Assembly: GCF_000722775.1 (NCBI RefSeq)
Contig: NZ_JPFZ01000009.1
Span: forward strand, 62,001-126,000
Direction of reading: 5' to 3'
Length of the DNA stretch: 64,000 nucleotides
Origin: Streptococcus mitis subsp. hohhotensis
Lineage (GTDB): Bacteria > Bacillota > Bacilli > Lactobacillales > Streptococcaceae
Positions within the stretch are counted from its first letter, which is position 1; each line of letters begins with the position of its first letter. A program made the position numbers and the translations under genes. The notes under the pieces were generated by a model. That model saw nothing but the letters and a program-made list of their open reading frames with translations. It had not been told where the DNA came from and searched no databases. This document shows positions 1 to 8,599 of this stretch, piece by piece.

Positions 1-686
1 TGGATTTGGGAGAGGTAAAAATGGGGACGACTGCCTTGGCTGAAGAAGACTGGGCAGACAACTGGAAGAAATATTATGAACCAGCTCGTATTACTCATGA
101 TTTGACCATCGTTCCCTCTTGGACAGACTATGAGGCGACTGCTGGAGAAAAGATTATCAAGCTAGATCCTGGTATGGCCTTTGGAACAGGAACCCACCCA
201 ACTACCAAGATGAGCCTTTTTGCCTTGGAACAGGTTCTTCGTGGTGGGGAAACGGTGCTAGATGTGGGGACTGGATCAGGCGTTCTCTCCATTGCTAGCT
301 CGCTGCTTGGTGCCAAGGAAATCTTTGCCTACGACCTGGATGATGTAGCAGTTCGTGTTGCTCAGGAAAATATTGAGCTAAACCCTGGTATGGAAAACAT
401 CCATGTAGCAGCAGGAGATTTGCTTAAGGGAGTTGAGATTGAGGCAGATGTGATTGTAGCTAATATCTTGGCGGATATCCTCATTCATCTGACAGACGAT
501 GCCTATCGTTTGGTTAAGGACGAAGGCTACCTGATCATGAGTGGGATTATCAAGGACAAGTGGGACATGGTGCGCGAGTCGGCTGAGTCAGCTGGATTTT
601 TCCTTGAAACCCACATGGTTCAAGGGGAATGGAATGCCTGTGTCTTTAAGAAAACCAAGGATATTTCAGGTGTGATTGGAGGCTAG
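1..686 (+). CDS. prmA: Ribosomal protein L11 methyltransferase, 5' end cut by the window
   Basis: SAM-dependent methyltransferase that methylates ribosomal protein L11 in the cytoplasm. The reading frame is open from base 3, so the true start lies outside the window and about 90 N-terminal residues are missing. The visible part is the C-terminal Rossmann domain: the family signature [11 protein letters not shown], the SAM-binding loop [13 protein letters not shown] and the catalytic-site motif [11 protein letters not shown]. The stop codon is one base before the ATG of rsmE, the usual coupling of these two genes in streptococci. Identification is firm; nothing unusual is visible. Confidence 0.95.
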   Translation, partial: DLGEVKMGTTALAEEDWADNWKKYYEPARITHDLTIVPSWTDYEATAGEKIIKLDPGMAFGTGTHPTTKMSLFALEQVLRGGETVLDVGTGSGVLSIASSLLGAKEIFAYDLDDVAVRVAQENIELNPGMENIHVAAGDLLKGVEIEADVIVANILADILIHLTDDAYRLVKDEGYLIMSGIIKDKWDMVRESAESAGFFLETHMVQGEWNACVFKKTKDISGVIGG

Positions 687-687
687 C

Positions 688-1431
688 ATGCAACAGTATT
701 TTGTCAAAGGCAGTGCTGTCTCTCCTGTCACCATCGAGGACAAGGAAACCAGCAAGCATATGTTTCAGGTTATGCGCTTGAAAGAAGATGATGAGGTTAC
801 TTTGGTCTTTGATGATGGAATTAAGCGCTTGGCGCGTGTGCTGGATGTGGAAGCCCGTCAGTTTGAGTTAATCCAAGAATTGGCTGACAATGTGGAACTG
901 CCAGTCCAAGTGACCATTGCATCCGGCTTTCCCAAGGGGGACAAGCTGGAGTTTATCACTCAAAAAGTAACCGAACTGGGTGCCAGCCAAATCTGGGCCT
1001 TCCCTGCCGATTGGTCCGTTGCCAAATGGGATGGCAAGAAATTGGGTAAAAAGGTTGAAAAACTAGAAAAAATTGCTCTCGGAGCGGCAGAACAAAGTAA
1101 GCGTAATGTTGTTCCAAGTATCCAGCTTTTTGAAAGGAAAGCAGACTTTCTAGCCCAACTTGACCAGTTTGACCGCGTCGTAGTGGCTTATGAAGAGTCG
1201 GCCAAAGAAGGAGAAAGCGCTGCGCTTTTACAAGCAGTTACTGGACTCGAGAAAGGAGACAAATTGCTCTTTATCTTTGGTCCAGAAGGTGGCTTGTCAC
1301 CTGCAGAAATTGAGAGTTTTGAAGCTAAGGGAGCAGTCTTGGCAGGTCTTGGTCCTCGTATTTTGAGAGCAGAAACAGCACCACTTTACGCTTTATCAGC
1401 CCTTAGTGTTTTATTAGAATTAGAGAAATAA
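688..1431 (+). CDS. rsmE: 16S rRNA m3U1498 methyltransferase RsmE
   Basis: Cytoplasmic SPOUT-class methyltransferase acting on U1498 of 16S rRNA. The 247-residue protein starts MQQYFVKG; an in-frame TTG twelve bases upstream would overlap prmA and is less likely. The N-terminal PUA-like part precedes the knotted SAM-binding region, recognisable from FGPEGGLSPAEI and LGPRILRAETAPLYALSAL near the C-terminus. Length is normal for the family. It is probably cotranscribed with prmA and followed ten bases later by pepF. Confidence 0.95.
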   Translation: MQQYFVKGSAVSPVTIEDKETSKHMFQVMRLKEDDEVTLVFDDGIKRLARVLDVEARQFELIQELADNVELPVQVTIASGFPKGDKLEFITQKVTELGASQIWAFPADWSVAKWDGKKLGKKVEKLEKIALGAAEQSKRNVVPSIQLFERKADFLAQLDQFDRVVVAYEESAKEGESAALLQAVTGLEKGDKLLFIFGPEGGLSPAEIESFEAKGAVLAGLGPRILRAETAPLYALSALSVLLELEK

Positions 1432-1441
1432 GAGGAAGAAA

Positions 1442-3238
1442 ATGGAACAAAAACACCGTTCAGAATTTCCAGAGAAGGAACTTTGGGATTTAACAGCCCT
1501 ATACCAAGATCGTGAAGATTTCTTGCGTGCAATCGAGAAGGCTCGCGAAGACATCAACCAGTTTAGCCGTGATTACAAGGGCAATCTTCATACTTTTGAG
1601 AATTTTGAAAAGGCCTTTGCAGAATTGGAACAAATCTACATTCAGATGAGCCATATTGGAAACTATGGATTTATGCCTCAGACGACAGACTATAGCAATG
1701 ACGAATTTGCCAATATTGCCCAAGCTGGGATGGAATTTGAAACAGACGCCAGCGTAGCTCTGACCTTCTTTGACGATGCCTTGGTGGAAGCTGATGAGGA
1801 AGTCTTAGACCGTTTGGGTAAATTGCCACATTTAACAGCTGCCATTCGTCAGGCAAAAATCAAAAAAGCCCACTATCTAGGGGCTGATGTGGAAAAAGCC
1901 TTGACCAATCTTGGTGAAGTTTTCTACAGTCCACAGGATATTTACACTAAGATGCGAGCTGGGGATTTTGAAATGGCTGACTTTGAAGCCCATGGCAAGA
2001 CCTACAAAAACAGCTTTGTGACCTATGAGAATTTCTACCAAAACCATGAGGATGCTGAGGTTCGTGAGAAATCCTTCCGTTCCTTCTCAGAGGGACTTCG
2101 TAAGCACCAAAATACGGCTGCTGCAGCCTATCTAGCTCAGGTTAAGTCTGAAAAACTATTGGCAGATATGAAGGGCTACGACTCTGTTTTTGACTATCTT
2201 CTAGCTGAACAAGAAGTGGACCGTGCCATGTTTGACCGCCAGATTAACCTCATCATGAAGGATTTTGCGCCAGTCGCTCAGAGATACCTCAAGCATGTTG
2301 CAAAGGTTAATGGTCTTGAAAAGATGACTTTTGCAGACTGGAAATTGGACTTGGATAGCGCCCTTAATCCTCAAGTGACTATTGACGACGCCTATGATTT
2401 GGTCATGAAGTCAGTAGAACCTTTGGGGCAAGAATATTGTCAGGAAGTTGCTCGCTATCAAGAAGAGCGCTGGGTGGACTTTGCTGCTAACAGTGGCAAG
2501 GATTCCGGAGGTTATGCGGCGGATCCATATCGCGTGCACCCTTATGTCCTCATGAGCTGGACAGGTCGTTTGAGCGATGTCTATACTTTGATTCATGAAA
2601 TCGGCCATTCTGGTCAATTCATCTTTTCAGACAATCATCAGAGTTACTTCAATGCTCACATGTCGACCTACTATGTCGAAGCGCCGTCAACTTTCAATGA
2701 ATTGCTACTCAGTGACTACTTGGAGCACCAATCTGACGACCCACGTCAAAAACGTTTCGCTCTTGCCCATCGCTTGACAGACACCTACTTCCATAACTTT
2801 ATTACCCACCTCTTGGAAGCAGCCTTCCAGCGTAAGGTGTATACATTGATTGAAGAAGGAGAAACCTTTGGAGCAAGCAAGCTCAACAGCATTATGAAGG
2901 AAGTTTTGGCCGATTTCTGGGGAGATGCCATTGAGATTGACGACGATGCAGCTTTGACTTGGATGCGCCAAGCTCACTACTACATGGGCTTGTATAGTTA
3001 CACTTACTCAGCAGGACTAGTCATCTCGACTGCAGGTTACCTTCATCTGAAACATTCTGAAACTGGAGCTGAAGACTGGCTCAATCTCCTCAAATCAGGT
3101 GGTAGCAAGACACCGCTTGAGTCAGCTATGATTATCGGAGCGGATATCTCAACAGATAAACCACTTCGTGATACGATTCAGTTCTTGTCTGACACAGTTG
3201 ACCAGATTATCGCCTACAGTGCCCAGTTGGGAGAGTAA
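1442..3238 (+). CDS. pepF: Oligoendopeptidase F (M3 family zinc peptidase)
   Basis: Cytoplasmic metallopeptidase that cleaves medium-length oligopeptides, part of peptide recycling and nutrition. The 598-residue protein has the M3 signature LIHEIGHSGQF (zinc HExxH plus the conserved Gly-His) about two thirds along, with the downstream glutamate expected in the region YVEAPSTFNE. Length matches streptococcal PepF/PepB. A good ribosome site (GAGGAAG) precedes the ATG. It closes the prmA-rsmE-pepF run and is followed by a hairpin-bearing repeat. Confidence 0.93.
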   Translation: MEQKHRSEFPEKELWDLTALYQDREDFLRAIEKAREDINQFSRDYKGNLHTFENFEKAFAELEQIYIQMSHIGNYGFMPQTTDYSNDEFANIAQAGMEFETDASVALTFFDDALVEADEEVLDRLGKLPHLTAAIRQAKIKKAHYLGADVEKALTNLGEVFYSPQDIYTKMRAGDFEMADFEAHGKTYKNSFVTYENFYQNHEDAEVREKSFRSFSEGLRKHQNTAAAAYLAQVKSEKLLADMKGYDSVFDYLLAEQEVDRAMFDRQINLIMKDFAPVAQRYLKHVAKVNGLEKMTFADWKLDLDSALNPQVTIDDAYDLVMKSVEPLGQEYCQEVARYQEERWVDFAANSGKDSGGYAADPYRVHPYVLMSWTGRLSDVYTLIHEIGHSGQFIFSDNHQSYFNAHMSTYYVEAPSTFNELLLSDYLEHQSDDPRQKRFALAHRLTDTYFHNFITHLLEAAFQRKVYTLIEEGETFGASKLNSIMKEVLADFWGDAIEIDDDAALTWMRQAHYYMGLYSYTYSAGLVISTAGYLHLKHSETGAEDWLNLLKSGGSKTPLESAMIIGADISTDKPLRDTIQFLSDTVDQIIAYSAQLGE

Positions 3239-3243
3239 ATTAA

Positions 3244-3404
3244 AAGAGTCTGGGACAAAAGTCTAACCTTAAATATAAAAAGCGAACAAAACGAGTTATC
3301 TGACACTCAGAATTCTGTCTTGTTCGCTTTTTTTCTAATCTATCGATTTTAAAAATTTATAATAAAGAATTCCTAAAATCAAAATTTTTTGTCCTGGCCT
3401 CTTA
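3244..3404. repeat. MITE-like element with imperfect terminal inverted repeats and an internal terminator hairpin
   Basis: The ends AAGAGTCTGGGACAAAA (about 3244-3260) and, on the other strand, AAGAGGCCAGGACAAAA (about 3388-3404) match at 14 of 17 positions, giving a roughly 160-bp non-coding element with terminal inverted repeats. Inside, AAAAAGCGAACAA (3277-3289) pairs with TTGTTCGCTTTTT (3320-3332), a strong hairpin that can terminate pepF transcription. A related AAAAAGCGAA hairpin recurs at 13574-13616. I cannot assign it to a named streptococcal repeat family. Confidence 0.6.
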
Positions 3405-3406
3405 AA

Positions 3407-3796
3407 TTATCCCCAAAAGCTATCTTCTTCAGCTTGATCTGAAGAGAAGAGCCAAACTTCTTTGATTTTTCCGTCTTCAATGCGGAAGAGGTCAATCCCG
3501 TTCATATTGAGTTCAGTACCATCAGCCCGTGTTCCAAGAAAAGTAACATTGGCTGCGATTAAATCCTTATTGTCAGAAACCCAATTTGTTATCACTTTAA
3601 AGGTTCCATTAGTTTTCTCAGCAAATGTAGCCAGGTGAGTTCCTAGCTTGTCCTTACCAACAACTGAACCAGATATACTATGATTACCAGGTTGATGCCA
3701 GACAATATCGTCTGCCATCGTTTCAAAGACACCAGGAAAGTCACCAGCAATTAAAGCTTGGTTATAAGCGTTGAAAATTTCTAAGTTTGTTGACAT
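3407..3796 (-). CDS. NTF2-like / SnoaL-like nuclear transport factor 2 family protein
   Basis: A 129-residue cone-fold (SnoaL/ketosteroid isomerase-like) protein: EIFNAYNQALIAGDF, the region DDIVWHQPG and RIEDGKIKEVW are typical of this superfamily. These proteins bind small hydrophobic ligands or act as isomerases or hydrolases; the substrate cannot be told from sequence. The start at MSTNLEIF is chosen because GGAGA lies eight bases upstream; a longer frame extends further but has no ribosome site and would read through the promoter. It is divergent from an HxlR regulator, whose probable operators lie between them, so regulation by that protein is likely. Confidence 0.75.
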   Translation of the reverse strand: MSTNLEIFNAYNQALIAGDFPGVFETMADDIVWHQPGNHSISGSVVGKDKLGTHLATFAEKTNGTFKVITNWVSDNKDLIAANVTFLGTRADGTELNMNGIDLFRIEDGKIKEVWLFSSDQAEEDSFWG

Positions 3797-3827
3797 ATAT
3801 ATTCTCCATTTCTTTTTTATGATATAA

Positions 3828-3842
3828 TTGTAACAGTTACAA
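3828..3842. promoter_or_regulatory. 15-bp perfect palindrome over the -10 of the NTF2-like gene
   Basis: TTGTAACAGTTACAA is a perfect palindrome around one central base. Read on the minus strand it contains an extended -10 (TGTTACAAT), with a possible -35 TTGTTT 16 bp upstream. A repressor bound here would block the NTF2-like gene. The adjacent divergent HxlR regulator is the obvious candidate, by inference only. Confidence 0.55.
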
Positions 3843-3874
3843 ACAAAAAAACAAGTAGACACTTTTTCGATAGC

Positions 3875-3906
3875 TAGTATCAAAAGTAGTACTATTATTG
3901 ATACTA
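3875..3906. promoter_or_regulatory. Inverted repeat upstream of the HxlR gene, candidate operator
   Basis: TAGTATCAA (3875-3883) and TTGATACTA (3898-3906) form a perfect 9-bp inverted repeat around 14 bases that contain a shorter palindrome, AGTAGTACT. HxlR proteins bind dyads of this size near their own promoters. The assignment to the neighbouring regulator is inferred. Confidence 0.5.
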
Positions 3907-3946
3907 AAAGATAAATTTTTTTAAAAAAATAGAAAGAAGATATTTT

Positions 3947-4279
3947 ATGACAAATAAAGTGAGTGAGTATGGTATTTGTCCATTTGCGACAACGCAGAGG
4001 GTTTTAACAGGGAAATGGGCACTGGTAATCATTTATCAGTTGAGTACGGGTACCAAACGATTTAAAGAATTGCAGAGATTATTGCCTGGGATTACTCAAA
4101 CTATTTTGACCCGTCATCTCCGTCAATTAGAAAAGGATAAGATTGTTCAACGAAAGGTCTATGCCGAAGTTCCACCACGAGTTGAGTACAGCTTAACTGA
4201 AGTGGGGCAGGAATTCAGAGTTGTTTTAGATGCTGTCGAGAAATGGGGTCTAGATTATATCAAGTTGCTAGAAATGTAG
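3947..4279 (+). CDS. HxlR-family winged-helix transcriptional regulator
   Basis: The 110-residue protein has the family hallmarks: an N-terminal cysteine in ICPFATTQRVL followed by GKWALVIIYQL, a helix-turn-helix around RFKELQRLLPGITQTILTRHL and the wing PPRVEYSLTEVG. HxlR regulators often sense electrophiles or redox change through the N-terminal Cys. It is divergent from the NTF2-like gene and is followed closely by a DUF2785 gene, with which it is probably cotranscribed. Effector unknown. Confidence 0.88.
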   Translation: MTNKVSEYGICPFATTQRVLTGKWALVIIYQLSTGTKRFKELQRLLPGITQTILTRHLRQLEKDKIVQRKVYAEVPPRVEYSLTEVGQEFRVVLDAVEKWGLDYIKLLEM

Positions 4280-4290
4280 AGGTATTGCCC

Positions 4291-5082
4291 ATGTATCAAG
4301 AGTTACTTAGAAAAATGGCAGAAGAAAAACCAAGTTATCATGAGGAAGAAATCCAATGGTTGCTTGATCATTTGGGAGATCCTTCTCCAGAAATTCGCGA
4401 TGATCTTGTTTTTACAAACTTTGCTAGAGGGATTCAGGAAGAGCTATTTACACAGGAACAATTTCATTTCATTGCTGAGGTTGTCTTAGCTGATGGAGGA
4501 CTAAATAAAGAAATTGATAAGGTAGGTCTGCCAACCCTTGAACGTTCTTTTAGGGCGCTTATTTATGCAAATCTCTTGTCTGCGGATACCAACCAGCAAT
4601 CGATTTTTTATCAGGGATTAAAAGCAGAAATTCGTAATGTCCTTTTAAATCAAGGCTTGCACTATCTTTCAAAAGAAAAGGATACAACGGGTTTTTCAAG
4701 TCAGTACGGTTGGGTTCATGCTTTTGCACATGGAGCCGATTTACTGACAGAGGTGGTTTGTCATCCAGACTTTCCTAAAACCAGAGTTCATGAAGTATTT
4801 GATATACTTGGCCAACTATTTAAAAGAATTTCGATTCGCTTTACAGATGATGAGGATTGGCGTTTAGCAAGAGTAATCTATGAACCTATTTTACAAGGGA
4901 AGTTGGAGCAAGAGAAAGTGACTTCTTGGATAAAAGCTGTTGACTTTCCGATAGAAGAAAGGGAAGATTTTTATAAATTTTCCAACTTCAGATCCTGTCT
5001 GTTGGAAGTCTATGTCCAACTTGACCAGAGAAATAGTTTACAAGATGACTTGAAAGAAGCCATCCAGTCTTTTCAATACTAG
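4291..5082 (+). CDS. DUF2785 domain protein
   Basis: A soluble 263-residue alpha-helical protein of the DUF2785 type, recognised from the spaced motifs SRDD/RDDL, LERSFRALIYANLL and GWVHAFAHGADLL. No function is established. The start is the ATG at 4291, preceded by AGAGG eight bases upstream; an in-frame upstream start would overlap the HxlR gene by 37 bases and has no ribosome site. It lies 11 bases after the HxlR stop, so the two probably share a transcript. A hairpin at 5150-5182 ends the unit. Confidence 0.75.
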   Translation: MYQELLRKMAEEKPSYHEEEIQWLLDHLGDPSPEIRDDLVFTNFARGIQEELFTQEQFHFIAEVVLADGGLNKEIDKVGLPTLERSFRALIYANLLSADTNQQSIFYQGLKAEIRNVLLNQGLHYLSKEKDTTGFSSQYGWVHAFAHGADLLTEVVCHPDFPKTRVHEVFDILGQLFKRISIRFTDDEDWRLARVIYEPILQGKLEQEKVTSWIKAVDFPIEEREDFYKFSNFRSCLLEVYVQLDQRNSLQDDLKEAIQSFQY

Positions 5083-5149
5083 GGATAAGCTAATATTATT
5101 TATTGAAAGAGTTTCTATTGTATCCTCCTAACTAATAATGAAAACTAAT

Positions 5150-5182
5150 AAAAGAGGTTAAATCATTTTCCAACCTCTTTTC
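5150..5182. terminator. Bidirectional terminator between DUF2785 gene and butA
   Basis: AAAAGAGGTT and AACCTCTTTT form a perfect 10-bp stem with a 12-base loop, A-rich on one side and T-rich on the other, so it can serve both converging genes. Confidence 0.8.
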
Positions 5183-5189
5183 TTGTATC

Positions 5190-5954
5190 TTAATGGAATT
5201 GCATACCACCATCAACGATAATGGTTTGTCCTGTAATGTAGTTTGAATCTGGCCCTGCAAGGAAGCTGACAGCAGCAGCCACATCTTCTGGTTCAGATAG
5301 ACGTTTTAGGGTAATATCTTTTGCAAATGTCTGCATACCCCACTCGTCATCTTTTCCTGCATTTTTACCAACTTCATGAGCGATATCGTACATCATTGGT
5401 GTTTTCACAATACCTGGTGCGTAGGCGTTAACAGTGATGCCTGAGTCTGCTAAATCACGTGCTAATGTTTGCGTAATTCCACGAACAGCAAATTTTGTCC
5501 CACCGTAAACAGTTAGATTTGGATTACCGACTACACCAGCTTGAGAGGTTGCGTTGATAATTTTACCTCCGTGGCCAAGTGCTTTAAATTGCGCTTGTGC
5601 AGCTTGTGAACCCCAAATGACACCACCAACGTTGATACCGAAAGTGCGTGTAAATTGTTCCTCAGTAATTGTATCAAGAGGAGTAGTTGGAGCAACACCA
5701 GCGTTATTTACGACAACATTTAAATCACCAAAATGGTCAACAACCTTTTGAAATGCTTGTGCAACTTCGGCCTGTTTCGAAACATCGGCCACGACAGCAA
5801 AGGCATTTTCAGCTGATAATTCGGCAACAGCTTTTTCAGCTGTTTCAGGATTGTAGTCTAAGACTCCTACCTTAAAGCCATCTTGAACCAATCGTTTTGC
5901 GATTGCAAAACCGATTCCTTGACCTGCACCTGTGACAATAGCAACTTTAGACAT
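5190..5954 (-). CDS. butA: Acetoin/diacetyl reductase ((S)-2,3-butanediol-type short-chain dehydrogenase)
   Basis: Classical short-chain dehydrogenase of 254 residues: cofactor loop [19 protein letters not shown], catalytic Ser in [10 protein letters not shown] and the YxxxK pair in [10 protein letters not shown], with the C-terminal [13 protein letters not shown]. It resembles streptococcal and lactococcal (S)-acetoin-forming diacetyl reductases, which recycle NADH by reducing diacetyl/acetoin in the cytoplasm. It is monocistronic, with a consensus minus-strand promoter (6068-6096) and an inverted repeat in the leader. A general FabG-like role cannot be excluded. Confidence 0.8.
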   Translation of the reverse strand: MSKVAIVTGAGQGIGFAIAKRLVQDGFKVGVLDYNPETAEKAVAELSAENAFAVVADVSKQAEVAQAFQKVVDHFGDLNVVVNNAGVAPTTPLDTITEEQFTRTFGINVGGVIWGSQAAQAQFKALGHGGKIINATSQAGVVGNPNLTVYGGTKFAVRGITQTLARDLADSGITVNAYAPGIVKTPMMYDIAHEVGKNAGKDDEWGMQTFAKDITLKRLSEPEDVAAAVSFLAGPDSNYITGQTIIVDGGMQFH

Positions 5955-6010
5955 ATGATTCCTCCTTGGTATTCACGATACCATTCAAACGTTCATAAAA
6001 GAACAGCAAA

Positions 6011-6049
6011 GGTTTACAAATAAGCTTCGATAATGGGTTTTGTAAACCC
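6011..6049. promoter_or_regulatory. Inverted repeat in the butA leader, candidate operator
   Basis: GGTTTACAAA (6011-6020) and TTTGTAAACC (6039-6048) are perfect inverted repeats; the second arm is also part of a compact palindrome, GGGTTTTGTAAACCC. The element lies downstream of the predicted butA start point, where a repressor would act as a roadblock. No regulator gene is adjacent. Confidence 0.5.
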
Positions 6050-6067
6050 TATCAAAACTACGCTATT

Positions 6068-6096
6068 AGTATACACCTTTGAAAAAAATGTTTCAA
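6068..6096 (-). promoter_or_regulatory. butA promoter
   Basis: On the minus strand: -35 TTGAAA (6091-6096), 17-bp spacer, -10 TATACT (6068-6073). This gives a leader of about 110 bases before butA. Confidence 0.7.
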
Positions 6097-6149
6097 ATAA
6101 TCACTACCGTTTTTACAGAATTCTAACCTGAAATTTCCAATCAATTTTC

Positions 6150-6178
6150 TTGAAACCCTTTCCCTCTTTTGATAGACT
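6150..6178 (+). promoter_or_regulatory. Aquaporin gene promoter
   Basis: -35 TTGAAA (6150-6155), 17-bp spacer, -10 TAGACT (6173-6178), followed by a GGAGAAAG ribosome site before the ATG at 6211. Confidence 0.65.
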
Positions 6179-6210
6179 AGTATCTAGTTTTTGAACAAAG
6201 GAGAAAGAAA

Positions 6211-6879
6211 ATGAAAAAATTTGTTGCTGAGTTAATCGGTACTTTCATGCTTGTGTTCGTCGGAACAGGAGCTGTCGTTTTTGGAAATGGTCTTGATGGT
6301 CTTGGACACCTTGGAATTGCTTTTGCTTTTGGTTTGGCAATCGTGGTTGCAGCCTACTCAATCGGAACTATTTCAGGTGCTCACTTGAACCCAGCGGTTT
6401 CGATCGCTATGTTTATTAACAAACGTTTGTCATCTTCAGAGCTTGTAAACTACATCCTTGGACAAGTAGTTGGAGCTTTCCTTGCGTCAGCTGCGGTATT
6501 CTTCCTCTTGTCTAACTCAGGCATGTCAACTGCTAGCCTTGGTGAAAATGCCTTGGCAAACGGTGTCACTGTCTTTGGTGGATTCTTGTTTGAAGTCATC
6601 GCAACCTTCTTGTTTGTTGTGGTTATCATGACTGTTACTTCAGAAAGTAAAGGAAATGGCGCGATTGCTGGTTTGGTAATTGGTTTGTCATTGATGGCTA
6701 TGATTCTTGTTGGATTGAACATTACTGGACTTTCAGTAAACCCAGCTCGTAGCTTGGCACCAGCTGTCTTGGTAGGTGGCGCAGCCCTTCAACAAGTTTG
6801 GATTTTCATCCTTGCCCCAATCGTTGGTGGAGTTCTTGCAGCCCTCGTTGCAAAAAACTTCCTTGGAACAGAAGAATAA
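6211..6879 (+). CDS. Aquaporin (MIP family), water-channel type
   Basis: Six-helix membrane channel of 222 residues with both MIP half-helix motifs: AHLNPAVSI after the second helix and LSVNPARSLAPAV after the fifth. The second motif with ARS is typical of AqpZ-like water channels, whereas glycerol facilitators usually have a longer protein with NPARD. It should move water and perhaps small neutral solutes such as H2O2 across the membrane. Monocistronic, with its own promoter and a strong terminator. Confidence 0.85.
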   Translation: MKKFVAELIGTFMLVFVGTGAVVFGNGLDGLGHLGIAFAFGLAIVVAAYSIGTISGAHLNPAVSIAMFINKRLSSSELVNYILGQVVGAFLASAAVFFLLSNSGMSTASLGENALANGVTVFGGFLFEVIATFLFVVVIMTVTSESKGNGAIAGLVIGLSLMAMILVGLNITGLSVNPARSLAPAVLVGGAALQQVWIFILAPIVGGVLAALVAKNFLGTEE

Positions 6880-6888
6880 TTGAAAAAC

Positions 6889-6926
6889 AAAAAGCCTTGC
6901 TCCTCAGCTTGAGGAACAGGGCTTTT
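6889..6926. terminator. Bidirectional terminator between aquaporin gene and queF
   Basis: A long hairpin (AAAAAGCC...GGCTTTTT, with an inner CTCCTCA/TGAGGA stem) flanked by A and T runs ends both convergent genes. Confidence 0.85.
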
Positions 6927-6936
6927 TCGTATGAGT

Positions 6937-7428
6937 TTAGCGGTTGTCAATTTTCTCTGGATAAAGGTCGTGTTGGAATAGGCGTTGTTCTGCCAAGCCT
7001 TCATACTTAGTTCCAGGCTTACCGTAGTTGTAGTAGGGATCGATTGAGATGCCACCGCGCGGAGTGAATTTTCCCCAGACCTCTAAATAGCGAGGGTCTA
7101 GCAAGTTGACCAAGTCTTTCCCGATGGTGTTGATACAGTTTTCGTGGAAATCTCCGTGGTTTCGGTAGCTAAAGAGGTAGAGTTTGAGGGATTTTGACTC
7201 AACACAGAACTTGTCAGGAATGTAGGAAATATAAATAGTCGCAAAGTCTGGCTGAGCAGTGATTGGGCAAAGTGAGGTGAATTCAGGGCAGTTGAATTTG
7301 ATGAAATAGTCATTTTCCACATGACGATTGTCAAAGGATTCCAGGACTTCTGGTTGATACTCGAAAATGTAGTTGGTTTCTTTGTTGCCTAGTAGGCTTA
7401 GGTTTTTCATTTCTTCTTGTTGTGACAT
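6937..7428 (-). CDS. queF: NADPH-dependent 7-cyano-7-deazaguanine (preQ0) reductase
   Basis: T-fold enzyme reducing the preQ0 nitrile to preQ1 for queuosine tRNA modification. The 163-residue short (type I) form has the family motif [16 protein letters not shown] and the catalytic cysteine in [18 protein letters not shown]. It is the last gene of queC-D-E-F, 18 bases after queE. Cytoplasmic. Confidence 0.95.
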   Translation of the reverse strand: MSQQEEMKNLSLLGNKETNYIFEYQPEVLESFDNRHVENDYFIKFNCPEFTSLCPITAQPDFATIYISYIPDKFCVESKSLKLYLFSYRNHGDFHENCINTIGKDLVNLLDPRYLEVWGKFTPRGGISIDPYYNYGKPGTKYEGLAEQRLFQHDLYPEKIDNR

Positions 7429-7446
7429 GATTTTTTCTTTCTAATC

Positions 7447-8163
7447 TTAAACACCACGTTTGTTGTCGTAGAGGAGGGTATGGAGTTGAGGAAGGACGCG
7501 GACATTGCCCCAGCTATCGTCGGCAGCGATGCGTTCCCAGAGTTCTTTGAGACGGTCCAGTTGGTCTTGGACAATATTACCCGTAGCCTTGGGCTCAGGA
7601 TTTCCTGCTGATAAAAAGAGAACATCTGGTTGGTAGCGTTCTTGTATGCCTCTGGCAAAGGCCAAATCTACATCGTCAAAGACAGGGATTTTAAAGGTGA
7701 CCTTGTCTGGATCAAGTTGGGAAACGATAAAGTCCAAGGTTTCAAAGTTGACTTCCATCTTGGATGAAGGAGGTTTTGGACTGAGAGTAACCTGGTCGAT
7801 GTCTTTCAACCAATTTTGCCAGCGGGAGCCTTGAGTTTCAACAGCTAGAGTGACACCACGTTTCTTGAGTTTAGTGACCAATTCAGCCATGTTGGCTGCT
7901 AGGATAGCAGGATTTCCCCCAGATAGGGTTACATAGTCGTAGCTCCCTAATTTATCCAAGGCAGCAATGACCTCGTCAGCAGTCATACGAGTTGGCTTTT
8001 CAGAGCCATCCCATGTAAAGGCAGAATCGCACCAGTCGCAGTGGTAGTCGCAACCTGCAGTGCGGACAAACATGGTTTTCTGCCCGATTGCACGGCCTTC
8101 GCCTTGAAAGGTTGGGCCAAAAATTTCCAAAACTGGTAGTTTGAGGACACGTTCCCTAGTCAT
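7447..8163 (-). CDS. queE: 7-carboxy-7-deazaguanine synthase (radical SAM)
   Basis: Radical-SAM enzyme that rearranges carboxytetrahydropterin to 7-carboxy-7-deazaguanine. The CxxxCxxC cluster motif is in AGCDYHCDWCD, preceded by EIFGPTFQGEGRAIGQ, typical of QueE, and followed by VTLSGGNPA in the SAM-binding region. Length 238 residues is normal. It overlaps the end of queD by eight bases, indicating translational coupling. Confidence 0.95.
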   Translation of the reverse strand: MTRERVLKLPVLEIFGPTFQGEGRAIGQKTMFVRTAGCDYHCDWCDSAFTWDGSEKPTRMTADEVIAALDKLGSYDYVTLSGGNPAILAANMAELVTKLKKRGVTLAVETQGSRWQNWLKDIDQVTLSPKPPSSKMEVNFETLDFIVSQLDPDKVTFKIPVFDDVDLAFARGIQERYQPDVLFLSAGNPEPKATGNIVQDQLDRLKELWERIAADDSWGNVRVLPQLHTLLYDNKRGV

Positions 8164-8599
8164 CTAACCACTCCCGTCTAAACTCTGCAAAGGCAGTCGG
8201 AGTTTCATAGAGGCGAACATATTCCAAACGGAGACCGCGCTCGTCTGGCAACTCTTGGTTCATGGTTTGGAAAATCCAGTAAACCATATTTTCAGCAGTC
8301 GTGTTCATATAGGGAAGAGTTTCATTGAGATAGCGATGATCCAAGTGGGGCTCTAAGTAGTTCTTGTAGATCGCTTTGATATCTCCGAAATCGTAGGTCA
8401 TGCCACGTTCATCTAAAAATCCACTGACAGCAATCTGCAGATGATAGGTGTGGCCGTGCAGGGACTTGCATTTTCCCTCATAGTGAAAGAGGTGGTGGGC
8501 AGCATCGAAGGTAAATTCTTTTGATACCAAGGTTCTGTGTGGATTGTAGACAAGAGACTCCCCAGTTTCTCGTTTGATTTCTTTGGGTGCAAAAAACAT
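8156..8599 (-). CDS. queD: 6-carboxy-5,6,7,8-tetrahydropterin synthase
   Basis: T-fold zinc enzyme converting dihydroneopterin triphosphate to carboxytetrahydropterin. Zinc-ligand histidines are in FTFDAAHHL and SLHGHTYHL. The start at [11 protein letters not shown] (147 residues) is chosen because AGGAGA lies nine bases upstream and the ATG overlaps the queC stop (TAATG); a longer frame runs back inside queC without support. Third enzyme-coding step in the operon after queC. Confidence 0.93.
   Translation of the reverse strand: MFFAPKEIKRETGESLVYNPHRTLVSKEFTFDAAHHLFHYEGKCKSLHGHTYHLQIAVSGFLDERGMTYDFGDIKAIYKNYLEPHLDHRYLNETLPYMNTTAENMVYWIFQTMNQELPDERGLRLEYVRLYETPTAFAEFRREWLDD

Noticed and set aside
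2411-2977. Antisense ORFs inside pepF
   Set aside because: Shadows of a well-supported zinc peptidase frame, with no ribosome sites.
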